This document shows positions 38,968-47,331 of a stretch of DNA of 64,000 bases, in pieces. The stretch is from Fervidicoccus fontis Kam940 (GTDB lineage: Archaea; Thermoproteota; Thermoprotei_A; Sulfolobales; Fervidicoccaceae): the NCBI RefSeq assembly GCF_000258425.1, contig NC_017461.1, positions 1,208,949-1,272,948 of the forward strand, given 5' to 3'. The notes beneath the pieces are model-generated. The model was not told the DNA's origin. It worked only from the letters and a program-made list of their open reading frames with translations, and did not search any database. Made by a program: the position numbers and the translations under genes. The stretch's first letter is position 1, and each line of letters begins with the position of its first letter.

Positions 38968-39592
38968 AAATGTTCCATTTGACCAGTTAAACTTTTCCAA
39001 TATTGTAATCAAGAAAGTCTATGAGGAGAAACTGAAAGAGTTCAATGATAGACTATCAGAAATAAAAAATCCAAACATTATATATGTCTCAGATCTGGTT
39101 TACTGTCCATTGAAAAGGCTTTTCAGAATGCAATATCCTGAAATTTCTTTTATTTTTGAACCGCAGGCTATTCAGGGAGAGCTGATCCATAAGGGGTTAC
39201 AACTCTATTTAAAGGACTTGGGTTATGAGATAGAAAAGGAAATTTCAGAGAAGATATATATAAACTCCGAAGAGTTTGTTCTAAAGGGAAGAATGGATGC
39301 TTATAAAGAAGGGGAGGAAGTGATTGAAATAAAAACAGCAAAAAGTAGCTTAGGGATACCTCATGATCATCATATTCTTCAACTAAAAATTTACCTCTCT
39401 ATGACCAATATCAGCAAGGGCACTCTTATTTATGTCTCTCCCGATAGAATAGCAGAGTTTCCAATAAAAAAGGACAATTTGGATCTGAGTAAGCTGGTAT
39501 TTGACTACTTATCTAAAAAATATGCCCCTAGATGGGATTGGGAGTGCAAGAACTGTATATTCAGCAAGCTCTGTCCGTACAGATTGGAATAA
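38960..39592 (+). CDS. Cas4-like PD-(D/E)XK exonuclease with Fe-S cysteines (solo)
   Basis: 210 residues. The RecB-like core has ELIHKGLQ (His), LKGRMDAY (Asp) and VIEIKTAK (Glu-x-Lys). One Cys early (YCPLKR) and three late (CKNCIFSKLCPY) form the Fe-S cluster set of Cas4/AddB nucleases. There is no CRISPR array or other cas gene in the window, so this is a stand-alone Cas4-family protein that may work in DNA repair. It lies 23 bp upstream of trmI. ATG 38960 has only a weak ribosome binding site. Confidence 0.85.
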   Translation: MTENVPFDQLNFSNIVIKKVYEEKLKEFNDRLSEIKNPNIIYVSDLVYCPLKRLFRMQYPEISFIFEPQAIQGELIHKGLQLYLKDLGYEIEKEISEKIYINSEEFVLKGRMDAYKEGEEVIEIKTAKSSLGIPHDHHILQLKIYLSMTNISKGTLIYVSPDRIAEFPIKKDNLDLSKLVFDYLSKKYAPRWDWECKNCIFSKLCPYRLE

Positions 39593-39615
39593 AAAAATCT
39601 TTGAGGTCGGGAATA

Positions 39616-40389
39616 TTGCTAGATGAAGGAATGCCCGTAGTGCTCTTTTTTCCAGACAATACGAAGAAGCTTGTAGTCCTGAAAAGAGGAAAATATACTG
39701 AAAGCAAGTATGGAAGAATTAAGCATGACGATATAATAGGCAAAAACCTGTTAGGGAAATTTGTAAAAACTAATAGCGGTGCGAGAATTCTTGTTCAGAA
39801 GCCTACAATTGACGAAATAATATATTCTCTTTTCAAAAGGAAAAGTCAAGTCATCTATCCTAAAGACGCATATGCGATTATTTCTGAAGCAGGGTTAAAA
39901 AGAGGAGATAAAGTAGGCGAGGCTGGAGTAGGATCCGGGTTTCTTGCAGCCCATATACTAAGCATTATTGGAAATGAGGGAGAATATTACGGCTATGATT
40001 TGAGAGATGATATGATAGAAACAGCTATAAATAACCTCTCTCTTCTTGGGTACGATGTTAGTGGAAAGATCAGAAAGAAAGATGTAAAGGAAGGCATTGA
40101 TGAGAGCGATCTTAACGCCTTCTTTTTAGACCTCCCCGATCCTTGGAATGCAGTTAATGCAATATATCCATCCTTAGCCCCAGACGCAAGAATTGTCATA
40201 TTCGTACCAACCTTAAATCAAGTGATTAAATTCCTTGCCTCAATAGATGATTCCAGCAAATTTAAAATAAACAGAATATTCGAGACGTTTAGCAGAGAAT
40301 ATGCGGTTTCAAAAGATGCGCTCAGACCTAGCCCTATCCAATCATCATTCACGGGTTATATTATTTCATTGGTTAAAATATCGGAGTAA
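39616..40389 (+). CDS. trmI: tRNA (adenine-N1) methyltransferase TrmI
   Basis: 257 residues. From TTG 39616 the protein begins LDEGMPVVLFFPD-like, aligning with the IREGDKVVL start of Pyrococcus TrmI, and GAGGT (39603-39607) is correctly spaced; the open frame extends further upstream into cas4 but that is ignored. YPKDAYAIISEAGLKRGDKV and EAGVGSGFLAAHIL form the SAM site, and FFLDLPDPWNAV is the catalytic DLPxPW motif. It makes m1A at positions 57/58 of tRNA, a heat-stabilising modification. Confidence 0.92.
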   Translation: MLDEGMPVVLFFPDNTKKLVVLKRGKYTESKYGRIKHDDIIGKNLLGKFVKTNSGARILVQKPTIDEIIYSLFKRKSQVIYPKDAYAIISEAGLKRGDKVGEAGVGSGFLAAHILSIIGNEGEYYGYDLRDDMIETAINNLSLLGYDVSGKIRKKDVKEGIDESDLNAFFLDLPDPWNAVNAIYPSLAPDARIVIFVPTLNQVIKFLASIDDSSKFKINRIFETFSREYAVSKDALRPSPIQSSFTGYIISLVKISE

Positions 40390-40447
40390 ACTTATTAAAT
40401 AAAAATTAGAAATTTTAAAACAATGTTTTGATTTTTGGCGGTATGAT

Positions 40448-40783
40448 ATGAAAAGAATTAGCGAATCAATCAAGATAATCACCGATTTTGAAAAAGACGT
40501 TGAGGAATTAAAAAGCACTTATGAAAAGAAGTTCTCGAATTTAATTGAAGTTGCAGAGAGAAATGCGAAAATGCTGAACGAAGTAGCAAATGCGATTGTA
40601 ATCTCAGCCAAAAAGGAAATAGACGAAAAGCTCAAAAACGAATCTAAGGAAGTTGAGGAAGAATACAACAAAAAGCTCAAAGAAGAATTGGCCAAAATTG
40701 AAGAAGCAAAGGAGAGAAAATTCAAATTAGCTGTTGAAGAGGCTTTAAAGTCCTTTCTGGGGAAATTCGATGAGAGAGCTTGA
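40448..40783 (+). CDS. A-type ATP synthase peripheral stalk subunit H (AhaH-like)
   Basis: 111 residues, almost all charged coiled coil (KKEIDEKLKNESKEVEEEYN), the form of the H/G peripheral-stalk subunit of archaeal A1Ao ATP synthase. The overlap of 14 bp with a clear subunit C gene supports this. On sequence alone a generic coiled coil could not be ruled out. The other ATPase genes are not in the window. Confidence 0.7.
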   Translation: MKRISESIKIITDFEKDVEELKSTYEKKFSNLIEVAERNAKMLNEVANAIVISAKKEIDEKLKNESKEVEEEYNKKLKEELAKIEEAKERKFKLAVEEALKSFLGKFDERA

Positions 40784-41807
40784 TTATTCATATTTGACGC
40801 CTAAGCTCTACTATTGGAAGTCCAAATTGTTAAATTTTAACAGCTACAAATCGATAATTGAGACAAACGAACTTGAGAAGATCATAAGCATTTTGGAGCA
40901 GTCTGGAATTAAAATAAGCGGAGAAAAATCGGAAATCAATGTCGATATGATTGCAACCCAGATCGAAAAATTTACTCTAAGTATGATAGAAGAAATTATA
41001 AAGATTGCTCCAGAAGAAACATCTTCATTAGTAGGAAGCTTTTATAATTGGCTTAACATGAGTGCATTGCTTTCTGTAGTGAAAATATACCAAAATAAAA
41101 AAAATATATCCTATGCGGGCTTCATACTTTCTGATGAAACATTTTCTAAGCTGAAAAAGGGAATAGATTCGGGTTCTGTAACATTAAATGAAGATCCAAA
41201 CAGCATAGCTTTGCTTATGAAGTATTTTTTTGGGTATGAAATTGTCGCCGAGCTGGGTAAGTACAAACAGCTTGCCGAACAAAGCTCGTGTTTTTCTCTA
41301 TATCAGATCCTAGGAACGATGTTTTATGCGAAAAAGATAAAGTCCGCTTTTAGCGAAATTGATACGTTCAACTATATGATGGTCAGGGAACTTTTAGGCG
41401 CATATATGGACATGAAAGCAGTTGAGGAATTTATCAACGCTCATAAAATGTGCAATGATAAAAAATCCATCGAGCATATCGCATTGGAATACAATGGCTT
41501 CTTTATAAATGGTAAAGATATATCAAATTCTCTAATTTCTGGGAGTTATGAAAGTTCATTTGAATTGCTAGCTTCAAAGCTGAATATAAAATCTGAAAAA
41601 GATGAGAAGAAAGACGTAAGTTTTAATATAAAGAGAAAAATCAGGAACTTGGCTGAACACCAGTTCGGAAAGTATCCGTTTTCACCGGCTCTCAGTCTTG
41701 GATACGTATTGCTCCTCTTAATTCAGAGGGACAATTTGATGTCCATACTTATTGGAAAAAGCAGCAACATAAGTGAAGAGATTATATTAGAAAATCTCGT
41801 TCTTTAA
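40770..41807 (+). CDS. A/V-type ATP synthase subunit C (AC39/d)
   Basis: 345 residues of mainly helices, the V-ATPase d/C subunit that links the central rotor to the membrane ring. Recognisable are the N-terminal YSYLTPKLYYWKSKLL, central helices and the C-terminal PALSLGYVLLLLIQRDN followed by LMSILIGK (family: A-Y-L-x-x-K-E-x-E-x-x-N-L-R-x-I). ATG 40770 overlaps the stalk-subunit gene. Conservation is low but the pattern is convincing. Confidence 0.85.
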   Translation: MRELDYSYLTPKLYYWKSKLLNFNSYKSIIETNELEKIISILEQSGIKISGEKSEINVDMIATQIEKFTLSMIEEIIKIAPEETSSLVGSFYNWLNMSALLSVVKIYQNKKNISYAGFILSDETFSKLKKGIDSGSVTLNEDPNSIALLMKYFFGYEIVAELGKYKQLAEQSSCFSLYQILGTMFYAKKIKSAFSEIDTFNYMMVRELLGAYMDMKAVEEFINAHKMCNDKKSIEHIALEYNGFFINGKDISNSLISGSYESSFELLASKLNIKSEKDEKKDVSFNIKRKIRNLAEHQFGKYPFSPALSLGYVLLLLIQRDNLMSILIGKSSNISEEIILENLVL

Positions 41808-41833
41808 GATGCCTCGAAAAATAATTGCTTCGC

Positions 41834-42610
41834 TTATGGTCTTTTTCTCTCGTAGTTCCATTCATAAGTAGAGTATTTGTTTTTATATAATTCAAGTGAT
41901 AAATCAAACTCTTTTTCCGATAGAAAATCTAAGTAGAATCCTTTCAAATCCTTTACTCTCATAAATCCATAAATTAGAGCATTGACTACGTCTCTCTCTC
42001 TTATATCATTCCTGATTTGAGAAATTGTAGTCACCCTATATTTTACGGAGCTAACTTTCTTTTCTGCGAGCTTTTTTAGGGGAACTTTAAGGACGCTTGA
42101 AAGCACGCTTAGATTTGTATTGTATAACATAGCTCCGTGAATAAATGCGCAGTTTCTTCTTATGCTTCCTGCAATTCCAATAATTTTTTTCCCATCTATG
42201 ATGATATCATTATAATTTTCTTTTTTAGGAGAGAAGCCCAGCTTTTCCAATGCATATATTGCACCGTTTATTAGATAATTAAAAAGGTAGTCAACTCCCC
42301 CCTTTTCTCCCTCCGGCACCTTTGTTGAAAAAGCGAAGTTAATATTACCTAAATCGTGGTACACCGCTCCTCCCCCTGTGAATCTTCTTGTTATCGCTAT
42401 TCCGTTATTTTTCGCATATTCAAGATCTACTTCTTCTTCTGGAACCTGAAAAACTCCTATTACAACAGCATTTTTATTTCTCCATATTCTTAAGATGTCA
42501 TCTCCATCATCTCTGCACCTGCTTATAAAAAGTGCTTCCTCAATTGATAAATTCATATAAGGATCCTCAGGTCTTTCCTCTAGTAATACCCTCAATTCGC
42601 CCAATTTCAT
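41834..42610 (-). CDS. lplA: Lipoate-protein ligase A, catalytic part (LplA)
   Basis: 258 residues of the LplA N-terminal domain: MNLSIEEALFIS, RIWRNKNAVVIG, TRRFTGGGAVYHDLGNINFAF and DGKKIIGIAGSI, which bind ATP and lipoate. The enzyme loads lipoate on the E2/H proteins of 2-oxoacid dehydrogenases or the glycine cleavage system. The C-terminal domain is a separate gene upstream (42607), as in Thermoplasma. Its ATG overlaps that gene's stop (ATGA). No lipoyl-domain protein is encoded nearby. Confidence 0.92.
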   Translation of the reverse strand: MKLGELRVLLEERPEDPYMNLSIEEALFISRCRDDGDDILRIWRNKNAVVIGVFQVPEEEVDLEYAKNNGIAITRRFTGGGAVYHDLGNINFAFSTKVPEGEKGGVDYLFNYLINGAIYALEKLGFSPKKENYNDIIIDGKKIIGIAGSIRRNCAFIHGAMLYNTNLSVLSSVLKVPLKKLAEKKVSSVKYRVTTISQIRNDIRERDVVNALIYGFMRVKDLKGFYLDFLSEKEFDLSLELYKNKYSTYEWNYERKRP

Positions 42611-42885
42611 TCACCACCAATTATAGCTCTTACGAGATCATCTGGAGTCATTCCAACAAATTCAGCACTGAGCTCATCAATCAGCTTAGTTACTACTTCT
42701 TTTACCGCATTTTCATCAAATTTTGTTCCTTTAAGCCTTTCCTCCAATATCCATAAAAATTCCTCGGGATAAATGAAGAAGTCCCCAGTTATCTCGATTT
42801 TTTCAATCTTATCATCGTCACTGAGTAATACCCGGCTCTTCAAAAGTCCTTTCTTCGCTTTGTATTCACTATATGTTTCTCTCAT
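42607..42885 (-). CDS. lplB: Lipoate-protein ligase accessory domain (LplB, split C-terminal domain)
   Basis: 92 residues with KAKKGLLKSRVLLSDDDKIE, ITGDFFIYPEEFLWILEERL and a C-terminal helix (MTPDDLVRAIIGGE). It matches the C-terminal domain of bacterial LplA that in Thermoplasma is the separate partner LplB, needed for lipoate activation. First gene of the two-gene operon. Confidence 0.88.
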   Translation of the reverse strand: MRETYSEYKAKKGLLKSRVLLSDDDKIEKIEITGDFFIYPEEFLWILEERLKGTKFDENAVKEVVTKLIDELSAEFVGMTPDDLVRAIIGGE

Positions 42886-43005
42886 TACTTTCGACCACTG
42901 ATATTTATTTACAAATAACTTTATAGATCGTTAAATTTTAAAAATTAATATAAAATAGTCTGCTTAAATACTTTCGGTTATCTCTTTAATAGAGGCTGTT
43001 GCTAA

Positions 43006-44376
43006 TTGAGTGAAGAATTAAGCAATAAAAGCATCATTTGCAAGAGCATCGGCTATCTAAATATATGTGAAAATGATGTCATCGAGTATAAGAAGGAGGA
43101 GCTCGTTCTATCTGATGTTTTGAGGAAAATAGAAGAGTGCATTGATAGGAACAGATGTTCTAAAGGAGTGTTGCTTGCAGAAGACTTTATGCCAATAAGG
43201 AAAGTTGATAAGTGGAAATACTTAGAAAAGGCAGAAGAGTCACTTGAAAATGTCATTTCTTCAGGCAAGGAAAAGCTAGTTATGAAAGGTAAGATAAATC
43301 TATCTGAAATTCTGAAAAGTTCTAAATATAGCAAAATTAAGAATTTTGAACCAGTGTCTATTCCTTTTGGTATTATCTTAGGAGTTAGGTATAAAAATTC
43401 AGTGCTAATACCATCAGAGTCATTTAGCGACTTCCGCCAGTCCGATCAAAGAGCGGTTCAGTCATTCTTTGAAATTCGTAATTATTTTCCTCTTCTATCA
43501 TATGCTGCTTTTTCCCTTCTAAAAGTTTATAGAAAGCTATTATATGTAATAGACCTCCCCGTAACAATAAAAGGAAATAGATGCCCAGAAAAGGGCTTTA
43601 AACTTCAATGTTATTCATATTCGGGAAGCGCTAGATGCATTTTTGATCCGAATATCATTTGTCCGTTGCGGGTCCTGTACAGAAGACCTAACAGAGAATT
43701 ATATGGAGGAGTCTTTTATTGGCTCAATACGCTGAGAATGATTATTGAGGATAAAGAAGTGAGAAGTTCTACAAAACCGATTGATACTATTGTTACAAGC
43801 TTTCTCACCTATTATTTGTACGGAATAGCTTTATCTTTAAGCGAGTCCTTGTTCAGCCTCATCGGAAAAAAAGAATATATAGATCGCGGTAGCTATAGCT
43901 TTAGTGAGATTGAAAGCGGAATTACTCAATTGAAAGGGATGACAAATAATTATAAATTAAAAGAATTTATGGACTTATCGATGAAAGAGCTGAGGGAAAT
44001 AAAGAATTCGTCAAATCCATATGAAATGAGGACAAGGTCTATCATATCCTTAGATAACCTTATGCTAAAAACCAAAATCTTGAGGAAAACTATTGTCAAC
44101 GATTCGATATATAGCTCATGCCATCCTGCAGAATTGCATGCTGGAATTATAGAAGGATATATTAATACTTATTTTCCACTGCTTAGGGGTTCAATTTCAA
44201 AAATTGTTTCTGAAAAAATAAGCATGCTTTTGAGGATAAACGGATGCATCGAGCCTTCAGACCTTTCATCTATATTAGAAAGCAACCTTTCAAGTGTATT
44301 ATTAAACATGCTTACTGAAAAAAATCTTCTTTCAAAAAAGAAGGGCATAGAAGGTTACGTTTATTTTGTCAAATGA
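43006..44376 (+). CDS. Unrecognised 456-residue protein with a four-cysteine segment
   Basis: Long, well-formed frame starting at TTG 43006, with AGAGG 12 nt upstream. Near residues 190-225 four Cys occur (NRCPEKGFKLQCYSYSGSARC then IICPLRVLYRRP), spaced like an Fe-S or zinc site. The rest is mixed helix with no membrane span and no nucleotide-binding loop. I recognise no family. A remote resemblance to primase-large-subunit-type Fe-S domains came to mind, but the spacing and context do not support it. It is a single gene in an ordinary region. Confidence 0.75.
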   Translation: MSEELSNKSIICKSIGYLNICENDVIEYKKEELVLSDVLRKIEECIDRNRCSKGVLLAEDFMPIRKVDKWKYLEKAEESLENVISSGKEKLVMKGKINLSEILKSSKYSKIKNFEPVSIPFGIILGVRYKNSVLIPSESFSDFRQSDQRAVQSFFEIRNYFPLLSYAAFSLLKVYRKLLYVIDLPVTIKGNRCPEKGFKLQCYSYSGSARCIFDPNIICPLRVLYRRPNRELYGGVFYWLNTLRMIIEDKEVRSSTKPIDTIVTSFLTYYLYGIALSLSESLFSLIGKKEYIDRGSYSFSEIESGITQLKGMTNNYKLKEFMDLSMKELREIKNSSNPYEMRTRSIISLDNLMLKTKILRKTIVNDSIYSSCHPAELHAGIIEGYINTYFPLLRGSISKIVSEKISMLLRINGCIEPSDLSSILESNLSSVLLNMLTEKNLLSKKKGIEGYVYFVK

Positions 44377-44453
44377 GAAAAATTTTACAAAAATAATTTT
44401 AAATCATTAAGTTAACTTGTAAGTGTCTGTTTTTTATAAAGGGTGCATGTAAT

Positions 44454-44819
44454 TTGAGCGATAGCAAAGAAGGCAAAAAAACTGTACTGAAAACAGCGAG
44501 TTTAGGCATACTTTCAGGAGTTATTTTAATCATTATAGACTTATATTTTAAAAATACCCTCCTTTCTTTAAAGTCATATGAATTATTGATAGGCAGTATT
44601 ATAATTTGGATGTTGACTTTCTTTCTTAAGGTGTTTTTTTATCCGACAAGATTCGTGTTAAGTTTTGTAATTTCAGGTTTCTTCCTTCTTTTTGTATATG
44701 AAGTTTTAATTGGTAGAACCGAAGTAGTTTATGCATTTCTTTTAGGATCTCTTTTAGGATATTTGCATTCTATCTTAAAGCTTACAACTGAAACTCCCTC
44801 ACTAAAAGACGAGAATTAG
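44454..44819 (+). CDS. Small membrane protein ending within a repeat element
   Basis: 121 residues starting at TTG 44454, with four hydrophobic spans (about 15-32, 40-58, 62-80 and 88-105). The family is unknown. The last ten residues (TTETPSLKDEN) are encoded by the dispersed element that begins at 44779, so the original C terminus has probably been replaced by the insertion. Confidence 0.6.
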   Translation: MSDSKEGKKTVLKTASLGILSGVILIIIDLYFKNTLLSLKSYELLIGSIIIWMLTFFLKVFFYPTRFVLSFVISGFFLLFVYEVLIGRTEVVYAFLLGSLLGYLHSILKLTTETPSLKDEN

Positions 44820-45000
44820 GTTTAAATATTTACAATGTTTTAATCTTTATTTAAGCTCAGTTATCAGCTTTGCAAGCTAATGAGAGTTAGAACTGAGCAC
44901 AAAGCGATAGAGCTCTTTCAGCGCTCAAGAAAGGTCTCTGAACTTCTATCTTTTCTGCAGATGAAGGATGTCAACACGAATAGATGCGGTGAGGAGGTAA
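44779..45000 (+). repeat. Longest copy of the dispersed element, decayed TnpB-end-like
   Basis: It starts TTACAACTGAAACTCC with a short hairpin, then TTTAAATATTT, ATCTTTATTTAAGCTCAG, TTATCAGCTTTGCAAGC, a 68-bp block also found at 46861, TCTATCTTTT, and ends GAATAGATGCGG followed by TGAGGAGGTAAG. The last bases resemble the GCGGGGAGGAGGTCAG terminus of the intact palindromic units. The minus-strand copy at 25205 shares the same order. Position: between the membrane-protein gene and arsA. Confidence 0.6.
44878..44945 (+). repeat. 68-bp perfect repeat, copy 1
   Basis: Identical to 46861-46928. It contains an in-frame ATG (ATGAGAGTTAGAACTGAGCA) coding MRVRTEHKAIELFQRSRKVS, possibly a scrap of a transposon-encoded protein. 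Confidence 0.95.
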
Positions 45001-45025
45001 GCTAAAAATTTAAAGGTGGTAAAAG

Positions 45026-45961
45026 ATGAGCCCAACTGTTTTAAGCTTTTGGGGAAAAGGGGGAGTTGGCAAGACTACATTAACTTTTTCCCTCTCTCTT
45101 GAGCTAGCTTTAAGAGGAAAAAAGACGATATATCTCACAACTGACCCTACTCCCCCGCTTCCTTACTGGGGTTCAAAAGATTGCGATTGGAGAGAGTATA
45201 AAGCAAAATGCGGGGACAATCTAGAGCTATATCTAATGAGCGAAAAAATTGTGAGAGAGCTTTGGATAAAGAAGTTTGGCGAAGAAGTTTATGAAGTTGC
45301 ATCTTCTATCTTTCCTGTAGAAAGAGAAGTAATTGATTATGTTGCTGGTGCTCCAGGAATAGCTGATGAATTCTTGATGTACTTCGTTCAGAACTTATGC
45401 AGGAACGAGTCAGCAGATTACATAGTTTGGGATACTACAGCAGCTGGCGGGAGCATTAGGCTTATAAGGCTGGAGAAGGAATTTTACGAACATCTCGGTC
45501 AGGCCTCAAAGATGTACCTAAAAATTAAGGGTACATTGGAGAAAATTAGAAGAGGAAAGAAGGATCCTGCCGAGCTTATTGATAGCTGGAGAAAAATAGC
45601 TGAAGAAGTTTTGAGCTTTCTCTCTTCTTCAAGCCATAAAGCATATATAGTTTCTATTCCCGATTACTACGGCCTTCAGGTAACGAGTAGCATTTATGAG
45701 GAGCTCACTATGAACAAAATAAACGTTGAGAAAGTCATTTTAAATATGGTGTTCGGAGAAGAAGTTCAGAAGGAGTGCAAGGAAATTGGAAATATGGCAA
45801 GAGAGCAGAAAAAATATATTCAGGAGTTTTTTAAAAAATTTGAGGGAAAGGCTGACATATGCATGGTCAATTACTATTTTGAGGAGCTTCAAAAAGAAAG
45901 TCATATACTAGAAGAAATTGGAAAGAGAATTATTGAAAGTTGCATAGGTGGATTGCAATGA
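45026..45961 (+). CDS. ArsA/Get3-family ATPase
   Basis: 311 residues. P-loop FWGKGGVGKTT (residues 9-19), Switch I-like TTDPTPPL, and WDTTAAGGSIRLIRL in place of the usual DTAPTGHTLRLL switch II. Archaeal members are single-domain and resemble Get3, the chaperone for tail-anchored proteins, as much as the arsenite pump ATPase. No paired cysteines for arsenite are evident. It overlaps the thioredoxin-like gene by 4 bp. ATG 45026 follows AAAGGTGG. Confidence 0.85.
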   Translation: MSPTVLSFWGKGGVGKTTLTFSLSLELALRGKKTIYLTTDPTPPLPYWGSKDCDWREYKAKCGDNLELYLMSEKIVRELWIKKFGEEVYEVASSIFPVEREVIDYVAGAPGIADEFLMYFVQNLCRNESADYIVWDTTAAGGSIRLIRLEKEFYEHLGQASKMYLKIKGTLEKIRRGKKDPAELIDSWRKIAEEVLSFLSSSSHKAYIVSIPDYYGLQVTSSIYEELTMNKINVEKVILNMVFGEEVQKECKEIGNMAREQKKYIQEFFKKFEGKADICMVNYYFEELQKESHILEEIGKRIIESCIGGLQ

Positions 45962-46461
45962 GCTCAAATGAGAATGATATTAGGGATTTGATAGACAGGC
46001 TTTTAACTGAAATAGCTTCAAAAAGTAGCATTGATAGAAAAAAGTTTCCGGTAGGTCCCTTCAGCCCCAACGGAATTTACTATTTTGACAATGGAGAATG
46101 GAAGCTTCTGAGAAGAGATGGACTGCCATTCCAGCCAGGGGAAAATGGCGATGGAATTTATGTAGTTTATTTTGACAATACTCAATGCTCAGCCTGCAGG
46201 AGGTTTGATCCTGAGTGGTATTCATTTGTTGAAGAATACAAAGATAGAGGAAAGTTTTATATAATATTGTGCGATTGGTTTGCTAGGGAGTGTGATTCAA
46301 AAGCGGCATCTAGGACATTCTTTATAAACGAGGTTAGAGCCTCTCCGACGACAATGATATTTCTAGTAAAGGAGGGAGCAATTGTAAAAAACGAAAGGAT
46401 TGAAGGAAGCGTGAAGAAAGAAGAGCTTGCCTCAAAGTTCAAGAGCTTTATTTCTAGTTAA
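45958..46461 (+). CDS. Thioredoxin-like protein coupled to arsA
   Basis: 167 residues. The thioredoxin fold has the active-site motif CSACRRF (CxxC) after YVVYFDNTQ, and the cis-proline region RASPTTMIFLV. An N-terminal extension (about 60 residues) has a helix and FPVGPFSPNGIYYFDNGEW. ATG 45958 overlaps the arsA stop as ATGA. Coupling suggests a redox partner or client of the ATPase; that is inference. Confidence 0.85.
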   Translation: MSSNENDIRDLIDRLLTEIASKSSIDRKKFPVGPFSPNGIYYFDNGEWKLLRRDGLPFQPGENGDGIYVVYFDNTQCSACRRFDPEWYSFVEEYKDRGKFYIILCDWFARECDSKAASRTFFINEVRASPTTMIFLVKEGAIVKNERIEGSVKKEELASKFKSFISS

Positions 46462-46566
46462 TAAGAAATATCCTAAGAACACGTATGAAAGTTGAATTTT
46501 AACAAATATGCTATATCAAAAAATTAATAAGAATATATAAAAAGAATTAACAATTGCAGTCCTAAT

Positions 46567-46651
46567 GCGGGGGTGCCCGAGCATGGTCAAAGGGGTCGGA
46601 CTTAGGCTCCGATGGAGAAGTCCTGCGTGGGTTCAAATCCCACCCCCCGCA
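46567..46651 (+). tRNA. tRNA-Leu(TAG)
   Basis: 85 nt, class II with a long variable arm (TGGAGAAGTCCTGC). Acceptor GCGGGGG pairs with CCCCCGC, discriminator A46651. Anticodon stem TCGGA/TCCGA with loop CTTAGGC (anticodon TAG). T arm GTGGG-TTCAAAT-CCCAC. No intron, no CCA. Confidence 0.96.
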
Positions 46652-46698
46652 TCTTAAGCTGATTCTCATCATTAATAAAGTGCTATAAATAAAACTTT

Positions 46699-46740
46699 TA
46701 CAGCTGAAAGTCTCGCCTTTTAAGGCGGGGAGGAGGTCAG
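46699..46740 (+). repeat. Orphan palindromic end, IS200/IS605 right-end-like
   Basis: TACAGCTGAAAGTCTCGCC, loop TTTTAA, GGCGGGGAGGAGGTCAG. Same unit as at 9189, and again just 3' of a tRNA gene. The remaining gap up to fixX (46741-47028) contains copy 2 of the 68-bp repeat and no gene. Confidence 0.75.
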
Positions 46741-46860
46741 TTCTTCTGTGCTCATTTTTCTTCTATCTCAACCCTATTGCATAAAGAGAAAATGTGCAAG
46801 TTGTAAAGATTTTTGCCTTTTTATTGCATTGTTAAAAATTTTTTATGCAAAGGATGCAGA

Positions 46861-46928
46861 TAATGAGAGTTAGAACTGAGCACAAAGCGATAGAGCTCTT
46901 TCAGCGCTCAAGAAAGGTCTCTGAACTT
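46861..46928 (+). repeat. 68-bp perfect repeat, copy 2
   Basis: Identical to 44878-44945, with different flanks. It lies 120 bp after the palindromic unit at 46699. Confidence 0.95.
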
Positions 46929-47028
46929 TTAATCTTCTCAGTAGATAAAATACCTATTTTCAAATAAACGCAGGGAATTCATGAACACTCGCACTTTAGG
47001 GAGAGAATGTGAAAAAAAGAATAAAAAA

Positions 47029-47331
47029 TTATCCATATCTATAATGGATTCCTTTTCCCGGCTCAGGATACTCCCACTTTATTGCTTTGAGAGGGCATAT
47101 TACTCTGCACGTACCACACTCTAGGCATCCTTCGTGATTAAACATTATTTTCCCGCTTTCCGATAACGTGTAGCATCCTGCAGGGCAGAGATACAGGCAT
47201 GGCTTGCTCTGGCACTTTTCGCATTGTTCATAGTCTACAACTATGTGCGGCTTTTCGTCTACCTCCCACTTATCTTCTTTCATTATCTCATCAAGCGTTT
47301 TTTTCTCCTTTTTTATCTGACTTGTGCTCAT
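47029..47331 (-). CDS. fixX: EtfX/FixX-like ferredoxin
   Basis: 100 residues. HIVVDYEQCEKCQSKPCLYLC and the 4Fe-4S motif CLECGTCRVICPLKAI with the final EYPEPGKGIHYRYG match FixX. The protein forms, with FixA, FixB and FixC, a membrane-associated electron-transfer complex; in several anaerobes it bifurcates electrons from NADH to ferredoxin and quinone. ATG 47331 overlaps the fixC stop (ATGA). Confidence 0.93.
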   Translation of the reverse strand: MSTSQIKKEKKTLDEIMKEDKWEVDEKPHIVVDYEQCEKCQSKPCLYLCPAGCYTLSESGKIMFNHEGCLECGTCRVICPLKAIKWEYPEPGKGIHYRYG

